Shown here: piece by piece, positions 16,462-25,078 of the stretch
Layout of the letters: every line of letters begins with the position of its first letter
Numbering within the stretch: position 1 is the first letter of the stretch
From: Metaclostridioides mangenotii
Lineage (GTDB): Bacteria; Bacillota; Clostridia; Peptostreptococcales; Peptostreptococcaceae
Direction of reading: 5' to 3'
DNA length: 64,000 nt
Assembly (NCBI RefSeq): GCF_017873185.1
Contig: NZ_JAGGJX010000001.1
Span: forward strand, 372,001-436,000
The notes under the pieces: generated by a model
Databases searched by the model: none
The model's input: the letters and a program-made list of their open reading frames with translations, nothing else
What the model was told of the DNA's origin: nothing
Made by a program: the position numbers and the translations under genes

Positions 16462-17854
16462 AACATATGTCGAAGATATTGATCGCGGTATCTACGATAT
16501 TAAAAACGAAGATACATACTCTTTTAAAGCTGATAAAGGTCTAGATGTAAAAATCATTGTGGAAATTTCAGAAGGTAAGAACGAAGCGGACTGGATGAGG
16601 GAGTTTAGACTTAAATCATTAAAAACTTATGAAGAATTAGACTTACCTCCATGGGGTCCAGATCTAAGTGAATTAGATATGAGTCAAATTGTTACATACG
16701 TAAGACCAAAGGTAGATATGAAAGAAGATTGGAATGAAGTTCCTGAAGATATTAAACAGACATTTGATTTGCTAGGAATTCCGGAAGCAGAGAAAGCTTC
16801 TCTTTCTGGAGTCGGTGCACAGTACGATTCAGAAGTCGTATATCACTCTATTAAGAGGGAATTAGTTGAACAAGGCGTTATCTATACAGATATGGAAACA
16901 GCTGTAAGAGAACATGAGGATATAGTAAAGAAATACTTTATGAAAGCAGTACCGCCAAATGATCACAAGTTTGCTGCATTACATGGAGCAGTGTGGTCAG
17001 GAGGATCATTCGTCTATGTTCCAGAAGGTGTTCATGTTGATATTCCATTACAATCGTATTTCAGATTGAATTCACCAGGAGCTGGACAGTTTGAGCATAC
17101 TCTTATCATCGTAGAAAAAGGTGCATCTCTACATTTTATAGAAGGATGTTCTGCACCAAAATACAATGTAACCAACCTTCATGCAGGATGTGTAGAGCTT
17201 TTTGTAAAAGAAGGGGCCAGCCTTAGATATTCAACTATAGAAAACTGGTCAAGAAATATGCTCAATTTAAATACTAAAAGAGCGATTGTTGAGAAAGACG
17301 GAAAAATAGAGTGGGTGTCTGGATCTTTTGGATCTAAGGTATCTATGCTCTATCCGATGAGTGTTTTAAAAGGAGATAATTCTACATCAGAATTTACAGG
17401 TATTACTTTTGCGGGAAATGGACAGGTACTTGATACAGGGGCAAAAGTAGTACATATAGGAAAAAACACTTCTTCTAATGTCAACTCAAAATCTATCTGT
17501 AAAGATGGAGGGGTTGCCAATTACAGAGGCGTGGTTAAAATTGGACCAAAGGCTGAAAATGCTAAAGCAAATGTATCTTGTGAATCCTTAATGTTAGATG
17601 ATGAATCTAGATCAGATACTATCCCAGTAATAGACATAATGAATGATAAAGTAGATATTGGTCATGAGGCTAAGATAGGAAAAATAAGTGACGAATCTAT
17701 TTTCTACTTGATGACTAGAGGACTTAGTGAAGACGAAGCTAGAGCATTGATAGTAAGAGGATTTGCAGAACCTGTTGCAAAAGAACTACCTTTGGAATAT
17801 GCAGTAGAAATGAATCAATTAATCCAGCTAGAGCTAAAAGGTGCTATCGGATAG
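16448..17854 (+). CDS. sufB: Fe-S cluster assembly scaffold SufB
   Basis: A 468-residue SufB, core of the SufBC2D scaffold on which clusters are built. Landmarks are DLSELDMSQIVTYVRPK in the N-terminal region, the beta-helix core with HFIEGCSAPKYN (Cys) and SKSICKDGG (a conserved Cys), and the C-terminal HEAKIGKISDESIFYLMTRG (a landmark of 20 residues). The start is ATG at 16448 behind GGAGGAG, within sufC, so the two are translationally coupled. sufD follows after 11 bp. Confidence 0.96.
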   Translation: MAEDKTYVEDIDRGIYDIKNEDTYSFKADKGLDVKIIVEISEGKNEADWMREFRLKSLKTYEELDLPPWGPDLSELDMSQIVTYVRPKVDMKEDWNEVPEDIKQTFDLLGIPEAEKASLSGVGAQYDSEVVYHSIKRELVEQGVIYTDMETAVREHEDIVKKYFMKAVPPNDHKFAALHGAVWSGGSFVYVPEGVHVDIPLQSYFRLNSPGAGQFEHTLIIVEKGASLHFIEGCSAPKYNVTNLHAGCVELFVKEGASLRYSTIENWSRNMLNLNTKRAIVEKDGKIEWVSGSFGSKVSMLYPMSVLKGDNSTSEFTGITFAGNGQVLDTGAKVVHIGKNTSSNVNSKSICKDGGVANYRGVVKIGPKAENAKANVSCESLMLDDESRSDTIPVIDIMNDKVDIGHEAKIGKISDESIFYLMTRGLSEDEARALIVRGFAEPVAKELPLEYAVEMNQLIQLELKGAIG

Positions 17855-17865
17855 GAGGATAAGAA

Positions 17866-18924
17866 ATGGCGAATACATTAAAAAAAATAAATGAATCCCC
17901 AGTATCCACTTACAGATGGCTGGGAGTAAACGAATGTAATATTGAAAATAGAGACTTCTATGAAAAGAAGAGTCAAATACATAGAAGTATAAAAGATAAA
18001 GGCAATGTTGTATTTTCAGAGGAACTTCTAGGAGTTGAAACTCAAATTCTACCTTCTCAGATTCCAATGGGCGAATCTTTTAGAAGTTATATCAATGATA
18101 ATACTAATAAAGTACAAGTTATTAATATAAAAGAAGATACTAAAGAGCCAATGGTATTTGAATACAACTTAGATAAGGAAACTTATATTGAACGAGAGAA
18201 ATTTATTTTAGAAGAAGGGGTTAATGGAACCTTCTTATTTGTTCAAAAAGGTGTAGGAACTCACTTAGGAATTAGAGAGATTCATGCAAAACCAGGATCT
18301 ATAGGTAAGATAATTAAGGTCAATTTCTTGGAAAAAGATTCTTTAGATGTATTTGAAACAATTGTAAAAGCAGAGAAAGGCTCTAAAATAGAGATTATTC
18401 ATATTAATTTGGGATCAGACGTTACAGTTGATAATCTGAATATACATTTAGAGGAAGAAGCTGAAGGTAGCATAACAGGCATGTATTTAGCTGGAAATAA
18501 GGACCAATTAGACATGAATTATTATCTAGAGCATGTAGGTAAAAATAGCAGCGGCGATATAGATGTCAAAGGAGTTTTAGACGGAGAAGCTCAAAAAATA
18601 TTTAGAGGAACAATCGACTTTAAAAAAGGTGCTAAAAAAGCCAATGGTCGAGAGCATGAAGAAGTAATGCTTTTATCTGATAAAGTTAGAAATAGGGCTA
18701 TTCCTTTGATTTTATGTACAGAAGATGATGTATATGGAGAGCATTCGGCCTCATGTGGAAGAATCGACGAAGATAAACTGTTTTACTTAATGAGTAGAGG
18801 ACTTTCTTTAGAAGAAAGTAAGAAAATGATGATAGAGGGTAATTTCAACCCTATTTTAGATAAAATAGCACATCAATCAATAGTAGATGAAATAAAATCT
18901 GTTATACAAAGGAGAGTGTTGTAA
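17866..18924 (+). CDS. sufD: Fe-S cluster assembly protein SufD
   Basis: A 352-residue SufB/D-family protein, the SufB partner in the scaffold. Its C-terminal half carries HVGKNSSGDIDVKGVLDG, then REHEEVMLLSD and the family motif GEHSASCGRIDEDKLFYLMS (20 residues), with Cys and His in the positions that bind the nascent cluster. It is shorter than enterobacterial SufD (about 420), as usual in clostridia. The start ATG follows AGGAGG. The stop TAA is directly adjacent to the sufS ATG. Confidence 0.93.
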   Translation: MANTLKKINESPVSTYRWLGVNECNIENRDFYEKKSQIHRSIKDKGNVVFSEELLGVETQILPSQIPMGESFRSYINDNTNKVQVINIKEDTKEPMVFEYNLDKETYIEREKFILEEGVNGTFLFVQKGVGTHLGIREIHAKPGSIGKIIKVNFLEKDSLDVFETIVKAEKGSKIEIIHINLGSDVTVDNLNIHLEEEAEGSITGMYLAGNKDQLDMNYYLEHVGKNSSGDIDVKGVLDGEAQKIFRGTIDFKKGAKKANGREHEEVMLLSDKVRNRAIPLILCTEDDVYGEHSASCGRIDEDKLFYLMSRGLSLEESKKMMIEGNFNPILDKIAHQSIVDEIKSVIQRRVL

Positions 18925-20148
18925 ATGAGAAATTATAAAAAAGATTTTCCTATCCTAATGGAATCAGAAAATCAGAAGAAACTCGTATATTTAGACAATG
19001 CCGCAACTACACAAAAGCCAACATATGTAACTGATGCTATCTTAGACTATTACAATGGCTATAATGCAAATCCACATAGAGGTTCGTACAGTATATCTGT
19101 TAAGGCTACAGAAGCCATGGAAAATGTGAGAAGTAAGGTTAAATCTTTTCTGAAAATAGAAGATAAAACGGGAGAAGTTATTTTTACTAAAAATGCAACA
19201 GAGGCTTTAAATTTAGTTTCTCAAAGCTATGGAAGAAGTTTTGTAGAAAAAGGCGATGAAGTTCTTATTACTATACAAGAGCATCACTCTAATTTAGTTA
19301 CATGGCAACAAGTTGCAAAAGAAAAAGGTGCAACATTAAAATATATTTATCTAAATGAAGACGGCACTATAGATATGAAGGATTTTCTCAACAAGATATC
19401 AGAAAAAACAAAGGTAGTTGCTATTACACAAGTATCTAATGTTTTAGGATTTATAAATCCTATAGAAGAAGTCCTAAAAATAAGCAAAGAATACGGTGCA
19501 ATTACTGTTGTAGATGGAACACAGGCAGTTCCGCATATGAGTGTTGACTTAAGCAAACTAGACCCAGATTTCTACGTATTTTCTGGACATAAACTATTAG
19601 CTCCAATGGGTGTAGGAGTCTTATATGGAAGAAGAGAATATTTAAACAAAATGCCACCATTTCTTTATGGCGGAGATATGATTGAATATGTAGAAGAGCA
19701 GAGCACTGAGTTTGCAGCTATACCATCTAAATTCGAAGCAGGGACCCAAAATGTAGAAGCAATCATTGGACTTGGAGCTGCAATTGACTATTTAGAAAAA
19801 ATTGGAATGGATGAGGTACAAACACACGAGCAAAAACTAACAACTTATGCTATTGAACAGTTGAAGAAGCTACCTTATATTAAAATTGTCGGCAGTGAAA
19901 ATGAGAAGCGAATTGGAGTAATACCTTTTGAAGTTTTAGATGTACATCCTCATGATGTGGCATCGATTCTTGATCAGGACGGTATTTGTATCAGAGCTGG
20001 AAGTCACTGTGCGCAGCCACTTTTAAATCATATGGGGTATAGAGCTGTATGCAGAGCATCCTTTTATATATACAATACGATAGAAGAAATTGATTATTTT
20101 GTTGAAAAACTACAAGGAGTAAGAAGGTGTTTAGGATATGAATCTTAA
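18925..20148 (+). CDS. sufS: Cysteine desulfurase SufS
   Basis: A 407-residue PLP enzyme that takes sulfur from cysteine and passes it to SufU for cluster assembly. Visible sites are LDNAATTQKP at the N-terminus, the PLP lysine in FSGHKLLAPMG and the catalytic Cys in RAGSHCAQPLL. Length and motifs place it in the group II SufS class that works with SufU. It starts immediately after the sufD stop; GGAGAG lies within the sufD end. sufU overlaps its 3' end by 11 bp. Confidence 0.96.
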   Translation: MRNYKKDFPILMESENQKKLVYLDNAATTQKPTYVTDAILDYYNGYNANPHRGSYSISVKATEAMENVRSKVKSFLKIEDKTGEVIFTKNATEALNLVSQSYGRSFVEKGDEVLITIQEHHSNLVTWQQVAKEKGATLKYIYLNEDGTIDMKDFLNKISEKTKVVAITQVSNVLGFINPIEEVLKISKEYGAITVVDGTQAVPHMSVDLSKLDPDFYVFSGHKLLAPMGVGVLYGRREYLNKMPPFLYGGDMIEYVEEQSTEFAAIPSKFEAGTQNVEAIIGLGAAIDYLEKIGMDEVQTHEQKLTTYAIEQLKKLPYIKIVGSENEKRIGVIPFEVLDVHPHDVASILDQDGICIRAGSHCAQPLLNHMGYRAVCRASFYIYNTIEEIDYFVEKLQGVRRCLGYES

Positions 20149-20566
20149 TGAAATATACACAGAACTTATTATGGAGCACAATGCCAATAAAGAAAATAAA
20201 AGAAGTTTACAGCATGCTGATGTGTGCAAAAGAGGGCACAATCCAAGTTGTGGTGACGATATTACCTTAGAGATTGCTTTCGATGGGGATACAATTAAGG
20301 ATGTTTCATACACAGGAAGCGGATGCGCAATTTCACAAGCTTCTACATCCATGATGATAGATTTAATAAAAGGAAAATCAAAACAAGAAGCATTAAATTT
20401 AGTAGATACTTTTCTAAAAATGATAAAAAGAGAAATAACAGATGAAGATCAATTAGAAGAACTAGAAGACGCTATGGCACTTAAAAACATTTCAAATATG
20501 CCTGCAAGAGTTAAATGTGCAGTACTGGCATGGCATACATTAAAAGATGCAGTAGAAGAGAATTAG
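20138..20566 (+). CDS. sufU: Sulfur-transfer protein SufU
   Basis: A 142-residue SufU, the zinc-bearing sulfur acceptor of SufS. The conserved Cys positions are in KRGHNPSCGDD, YTGSGCAISQAST and PARVKCAVLAWHTL, with the GDD Asp as further zinc ligand. The insertion between the second and third Cys distinguishes SufU from IscU. The ATG at 20138 lies inside sufS behind an AAGAAGG-like site. It is the last gene of the operon and is followed by a terminator at 20633. Confidence 0.95.
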   Translation: MNLNEIYTELIMEHNANKENKRSLQHADVCKRGHNPSCGDDITLEIAFDGDTIKDVSYTGSGCAISQASTSMMIDLIKGKSKQEALNLVDTFLKMIKREITDEDQLEELEDAMALKNISNMPARVKCAVLAWHTLKDAVEEN

Positions 20567-20632
20567 TTAAAAGCTTTGTAGATAAGACGTATTATCGCAT
20601 TAATTATTTTACGACCTGAAGAAATTGATCTG

Positions 20633-20670
20633 GCAGTGGTTTTGAAGCATTCAATACCACTGCTTTTTTA
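20633..20670. terminator. suf operon terminator (bidirectional)
   Basis: GCAGTGGT (20633-20640) pairs with ACCACTGC (20656-20663) and is followed by seven T. On the minus strand it lies after the second recombinase gene. Confidence 0.85.
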
Positions 20671-20710
20671 TGTGTACTTTTATTTGTACTAATGTTTGGA
20701 TATTTTAATT

Positions 20711-22237
20711 TTACTGATAGGATAGTTTTGGATAAAGTACTATGTCAAAGTCATACTCATCACGTTTTTTATGGTTTTTGGTATAAGTAACTTTATCTAA
20801 GACAGATTTTAATAATTTATTTTTTTCTTCAATAGTAGACGTGGCGTAATTTTCTAGGAGGTATTCAAGTGAAGGTAAAAATTCAACTTTTGCTTGATTT
20901 TTTTCTGTTTCTTTGTTAATTTCATTCTTTATATGCTTAATAGAATCATTTATAGTATCAATTCTATCACTTATATTTTTTAACCTATTTAAATAAGTAT
21001 CAATATCGTAGATACGTCTTTCTAGAAAATCATGTAAACCATCTTTTTGTTTAGCGAGTTCATCGAGTTCTTTTTCTAGATTGGATAACATCTTTTTATA
21101 ATCTTTTATGATTGTAGAATTGCTCTTTTTTATATCATTCTCAGAAATATCAATTTTATATCCAACAAGCCATCGTTCTAAAGACTCAATAATAGTTTTT
21201 TCCAGAATATCTAATTTAGTACTTCTATTTAAACAATTTGAGCAGACCATATATTTTGTATATATATTGGTTCCATCTTTATGCTTAGATGTGGAACTCT
21301 TTGCGACCAATGTATAACCACATAAACTGCACTTAACAATGCCAGCTAAAGGGTTAGTAAGAACATTATTCGGAGTAGATGAAATACTCCTTTTAGACCT
21401 TATACTATTGCATTTATCCCAAAGATTTTCAGATACAATAGGTTCATGAATTCCTTTTGCTATAATCCAGCTATCCTTTTCAGTTTTAGAACTCTTGGAA
21501 CCTTTCCTTTTAGTAGTATTCCAAGTAATATAGCCACAGTAGACTTTATTTTTAATAATATCTCTTATTAATTTATCATAAAAAGTTCTTCCAGTTGTAG
21601 TTTTATAGCCTAGTGAATTAAGATAACTAGCGATTTTATTAGCACCATTACCATCGCTATACAATTTGTATATAATTTTTACAATTTCAGATTTTTCATC
21701 ATCTACAACAAGATACCTATCTTTGTTTTGATATTCAATTTTATATCCATAGGGTGGGTTAGTAGCTACATACTTACCTTCTTCAATAGACTTTATTCTA
21801 CCTCTTTGCATCCTTCTAGTAATCAATTTTAATTCTTTACGAGCCATAAATGCCTCAAACTCAGAATATTCTTCATCAAACTCATTATTAAGGTCATAGA
21901 TTTTTCTAGGAGTTATTATTTTAGTATTACTTTCTTTAAATGTATCTAATATAAGTCCTTGGTCCTGCATATTTCCACGCCCTAAGCGATCTATATCCAT
22001 AACTAGAACAGCATCAAATAAGCCATTCTTAACATCATTTAACAATTCCATCATTTTAGGTCTGTTAACGAGACTTTCGCCACTCACAAGTTCTTCTTTA
22101 ATTTCAACTATATTTAAATTTTTCTCTCTAGCAATATTTAAAAGAGTAGATTTATGTCTGTCTAGAGTTTCAAATTCACCATTCTTTTCAGCCTCTAAGT
22201 CTGCACGTGACTTTCGCAAGTATATTGCCACATTCAT
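20711..22237 (-). CDS. Large serine recombinase, copy 2
   Basis: A 508-residue paralogue of the recombinase at 11344-12864. The N-terminus NVAIYLRKSRADLEAEK and the segment ELVSGES are shared almost unchanged; the C-terminal DNA-binding half has diverged (zinc ribbon CSLCGYTL and CSNCLNRS, then a coiled coil with FLERRIYDIDTYL). The catalytic Ser lies in RKSR. The start ATG at 22237 follows a GGGGG-type site. It is complete. The divergent C-terminal half implies a different attachment sequence from copy 1. It sits between sufU and its own divergent small gene. Confidence 0.93.
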   Translation of the reverse strand: MNVAIYLRKSRADLEAEKNGEFETLDRHKSTLLNIAREKNLNIVEIKEELVSGESLVNRPKMMELLNDVKNGLFDAVLVMDIDRLGRGNMQDQGLILDTFKESNTKIITPRKIYDLNNEFDEEYSEFEAFMARKELKLITRRMQRGRIKSIEEGKYVATNPPYGYKIEYQNKDRYLVVDDEKSEIVKIIYKLYSDGNGANKIASYLNSLGYKTTTGRTFYDKLIRDIIKNKVYCGYITWNTTKRKGSKSSKTEKDSWIIAKGIHEPIVSENLWDKCNSIRSKRSISSTPNNVLTNPLAGIVKCSLCGYTLVAKSSTSKHKDGTNIYTKYMVCSNCLNRSTKLDILEKTIIESLERWLVGYKIDISENDIKKSNSTIIKDYKKMLSNLEKELDELAKQKDGLHDFLERRIYDIDTYLNRLKNISDRIDTINDSIKHIKNEINKETEKNQAKVEFLPSLEYLLENYATSTIEEKNKLLKSVLDKVTYTKNHKKRDEYDFDIVLYPKLSYQ

Positions 22238-22457
22238 TTGTATACCCCCTTAAAACCTGTCTATAGTAATTATATGTTTAAGAGATAATTATTATCACTA
22301 TAGAGAAAACATGGAACAAAAGTCCGTATGTATAAAAGAAGAGTACTATCTTTTATGCTAAAAAGATGAAACTTTCAATTGATAAAACAGTATTATTTGA
22401 AACAAAGTAATAGGACAATTTTATATAGTCATAAAATCAAGTAGGGGGTGGGTGAGA

Positions 22458-22640
22458 ATGGAATATGATGTAACATATAAGTACAACTCTGGAAAGACAA
22501 TAGTTCATATTGTTTCACCAGAGCGCATATTAAAAAGAAAAATGACTCAGATGGAGATACAAAATATACTTGATGATGTGAAGAAATTGAAAATTGAGCG
22601 CTTAAAACGTATATCTTTACAATCTTGTGAACTAGATTAA
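22458..22640 (+). CDS. Small protein of the second recombinase module, 60 aa
   Basis: A 60-residue basic protein, start ATG 22458 behind AGTAGGGGGTGGG. The beginning MEYDVTYKYNSGKTIVHIV looks like two beta strands; the rest (MTQMEIQNILDDVKKL) is helical and charged. It is divergent from recombinase copy 2 and shares the upstream blocks AAAGTAATAGGACAA and AGTAGGGGGTG with the small gene at 13486. A third, truncated relative lies at 27119-27241. This recurring pairing suggests an accessory or regulatory role in recombination. No known domain is recognised. Confidence 0.68.
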   Translation: MEYDVTYKYNSGKTIVHIVSPERILKRKMTQMEIQNILDDVKKLKIERLKRISLQSCELD

Positions 22641-22734
22641 AATAAAGTAATAGTTGGTAGCGAAATTCGAATTTATAGACGTATTGGTATTTTATAAATT
22701 GATAGTTTAATAATAACAGTATATTAAAGAAGAT

Positions 22735-22813
22735 AGTAAAAGAGTAACTTAAATGAAGTGAAACCTAAAAATTTAACATTTGGGTCTCAGCACATAAACG
22801 CTACTCTTTTACT
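22735..22813. terminator. Long-loop inverted repeat, probable terminator
   Basis: AGTAAAAGAGTAAC (22735-22748) and GCTACTCTTTTACT (22800-22813) pair in 13 of 14 positions. It separates the plus-strand small gene from the minus-strand Cys-rich gene and could serve both, but the loop is about 50 nt. Confidence 0.55.
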
Positions 22814-22845
22814 TTAGTAATTTATATGTTCGTTCATTTTATAGT

Positions 22846-22986
22846 TTAATCTCTACATTTATTATTACAACGGCAACATGATGAACAGCAATTACATCTG
22901 CTACATATATGAGATCTTGAAAATCTTCTTCTACATCTACTACAACGCACACATCTTTTACTTAAAATAAAAAATAATCTATCCAT
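22846..22986 (-). CDS. Cysteine-rich, arginine-rich mini-protein, 46 aa
   Basis: A 46-codon frame with ATG at 22986, preceded by AAGGGATGTG, and stop at 22846. Eleven of 46 residues are Cys, at 12, 15, 18, 28, 31, 33, 34, 37, 38, 40 and 44, with about ten Arg. The first eleven residues are hydrophobic-basic (MDRLFFILSKR). The spacing CxxCxxC and then paired Cys is metallothionein-like or knottin-like. It does not match the SCIFF peptide pattern. A tandem of Cys codons is improbable by chance in DNA this AT-rich. No neighbour indicates a modifying enzyme. Coding status is probable, function unknown. Confidence 0.5.
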   Translation of the reverse strand: MDRLFFILSKRCVRCSRCRRRFSRSHICSRCNCCSSCCRCNNKCRD

Positions 22987-23527
22987 TTATACACATCCCT
23001 TAGAGATTATTAGAATATTAAATATTCTTATAGTATTGTATTAAAATTATATATTTTTGTTACACGATTTTTGTAAATTCTACATAATTTAGGGTATAAT
23101 TTAGCAGAAATTTATGTTTTTTTATATTAAAAGAGTATTTCGCTTGTTACTCTTATATTTTTATGTATAATTTACATAGCATTATAGTTTTTTTAGTTCA
23201 GTTTATATTATTTCATTAGAAGACGTATTATTCTACAAAAAATTCACTAAAAAGAATTTAGAATCGACAAAATTTTCATAGATATTGATTTTTCTTATTG
23301 TTATATTATGGATGGAGGAATGAAATGAAAAAGAGATTAATAGTTATTTTTTGTTTGAATTGTTTAAAATATGAAAATAAAGCGATATAACTTTTGAAAA
23401 TTTAATATGCGGTGTTAATATGTAAAGATAACTATTTGAAATTATTAAATATGATATAGTTATCAATAGTTAACTTAAAATAGTAATTTGTGATGATATA
23501 TTTTTAATATTAATGGGAGGGTTAAAT
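22987..23527. other. Non-coding stretch
   Basis: No frame of useful length with a ribosome site. There is a short frame beginning ATG at 23324 behind GGAGGAATGA (MKKRLIVIFCLNCLKYENK, then a stop), which may be a truncated leader peptide or lost gene. No other structure stands out. Confidence 0.4.
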
Positions 23528-23692
23528 ATGTATACTTGCGCTATGTGTAGTGAAAATTATTGTAAAAAAGGGGAACTAGGTTTATGTGTAGGGCATGATA
23601 CTTTATTTATAAGAGTTTTAGGTCATAATCCATTAGCTGTAATTTATCAAGCTGAATCGTACTATAAAAATAAATTATTTCCACAAAAATAA
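23528..23692 (+). CDS. Small CxxC protein, 54 aa
   Basis: A 54-residue frame with a very good ribosome site (GGGAGG, spacing seven) and ATG 23528. The N-terminus MYTCAMCSENYCKKGEL has Cys at 4, 7 and 12, with another at 20, a plausible small zinc site. The remainder (FIRVLGHNPLAVIYQAESYY) is hydrophobic-helical. I do not recognise it. It stands alone, with a terminator about 100 bp downstream. Confidence 0.5.
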   Translation: MYTCAMCSENYCKKGELGLCVGHDTLFIRVLGHNPLAVIYQAESYYKNKLFPQK

Positions 23693-23795
23693 TAGTCGTA
23701 TTCACCTCAAAACTTGATACTCAAACAGATGAATATAATAAAAGCTTCGGAATATTCTCATTTGCGATAACAATCGAAAAATGAACAATTTATAA

Positions 23796-23826
23796 AGACA
23801 CCGCATTATTTCTGTGGTGTTTTTGT
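23796..23826 (+). terminator. Short hairpin terminator
   Basis: ACACCGC and GTGGTGT form a short stem with a loop of about nine bases, followed by five T. Confidence 0.6.
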
Positions 23827-23936
23827 GTTGTACTTCAAAAAAGAAGTTCATCGTCTATAAAATCCATCCCTAAGAGAAGAATCATAAGCAGTTGGTAGTC
23901 AAGGAGACTCGAATTGATTGAATTAGAATTTTATAC

Positions 23937-24090
23937 TTATGATAGAGCTAGATTCAATTCCTCACTTTTTTTCTTTGATCTATCTAAATATGTATCTATA
24001 TCGTATACGCCTCTTTCAAGCAGGTCATGTAAGTTTTTTTGTATATCAACATCTGAGAGTTCTAGAAATTGATAGAGATAAGCTATTCCA
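23937..24090 (-). pseudogene. Fragment of a third serine recombinase
   Basis: The minus strand encodes FLELSDVDIQKNLHDLLERG and then VYDIDTYLDRSKKKSEELN. This corresponds to the coiled-coil part of recombinase copy 2 (KDGLHDFLERRIYDIDTYLN). Only this C-terminal piece remains. It marks an earlier, decayed recombinase element inside insert B. Confidence 0.75.
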
Positions 24091-24236
24091 ACGCTTATAA
24101 GTATTTATCTTTCCTATAATAAAATTGATTAAACTTAATAAAAACATACTTTTTTCTGATATAATAGATTTAGTTTTCGTAAAATTTGCGAAAAAATTAC
24201 ATAAAAATATTTTAAAATGGAGAAAAAAGGAGAAAA

Positions 24237-25052
24237 ATGAAAAAAATATCTTATTTATTATTATTATCTTGTATTATGACATTTTTTGCTGTAGGATGTT
24301 CAAAACCAACCAATGAATCAAATTCTAAGAATGATGAAAAAAAGGAAATTGTAATAGGAGTAAGTTCAGTTTCTAAGGATTTAGGTTATTCAGGAAAAGA
24401 AGAATTAGAAAAAATGGGTTACAAAGTTGATATTAAAGTTTTTGATGATTATGTGTTACCAAATGATGCATTAGTGGAAGGTTCAATAGATGCTAATTTC
24501 TATCAGCATGAATCATACATGATTAATTATAATAAATCAAAAAAATCAGATATAGTCATGTTAGAACCAAAATTATATAATTATTATTCTGGATTGTATT
24601 CTGTAAAGGCAAGTAAAATTGAAGACTTACCTGAAGGAGGGTATATTGGGATAGCTGAAGATGCTTCAAATATGAGTGAACAATTAAAACAATTTGAAGA
24701 GGCGGGATTAATAAAATTAAATGATAAACCTTCTATTGGCGAGTTTTTCACTCCAGCTGACGTTATTGAAAACAAAAAAAATTATAAGTTCGGGCAAGGT
24801 GATGGCAATAAATACAAAAATATGGAAGACTATACGTGTTTAATAGGAACATCTAATACTATGGCAGAAGCTGGTATAGATCCAACTAAAAATTTACTTA
24901 AAAAATTTGTTGATCCAGAATTAGCTTTAGGAATATCTGTTATTAAAGAAAATAAAGACAAACAGTGGGCAAAAGATATCATGAAAGCATATTCTTCAGA
25001 AGTGGCAAAATCAAAAGTTCCAAAAGAAAGTGGCTTTGAAGCTGCAGAGTAA
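24237..25052 (+). CDS. metQ: Methionine ABC transporter substrate-binding lipoprotein MetQ
   Basis: A 271-residue NlpA/MetQ-family lipoprotein. The signal peptide ends at the lipobox FAVGC (Cys21). The mature protein contains VIGVSSVSKDLGYSGKEELE and VLPNDALVEGSIDANFYQHE, the MetQ landmark with the Y-QH ligand region. It would bind L- or D-methionine at the outer membrane face of the cell. The ATG follows AAAGGAG. A TATAAT box lies at 24160-24165 with only a weak -35. No SAM (S-box) riboswitch is visible upstream. It heads the metQNI operon. Confidence 0.92.
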   Translation: MKKISYLLLLSCIMTFFAVGCSKPTNESNSKNDEKKEIVIGVSSVSKDLGYSGKEELEKMGYKVDIKVFDDYVLPNDALVEGSIDANFYQHESYMINYNKSKKSDIVMLEPKLYNYYSGLYSVKASKIEDLPEGGYIGIAEDASNMSEQLKQFEEAGLIKLNDKPSIGEFFTPADVIENKKNYKFGQGDGNKYKNMEDYTCLIGTSNTMAEAGIDPTKNLLKKFVDPELALGISVIKENKDKQWAKDIMKAYSSEVAKSKVPKESGFEAAE

Positions 25053-25078
25053 TTTAAAAAATATTTGGAGTATAAAAT

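Noticed and set aside
23700-24236. SAM (S-box) riboswitch upstream of metQ
   Set aside because: No S-box core sequence or strong terminator directly before metQ; only a TATAAT box is visible.
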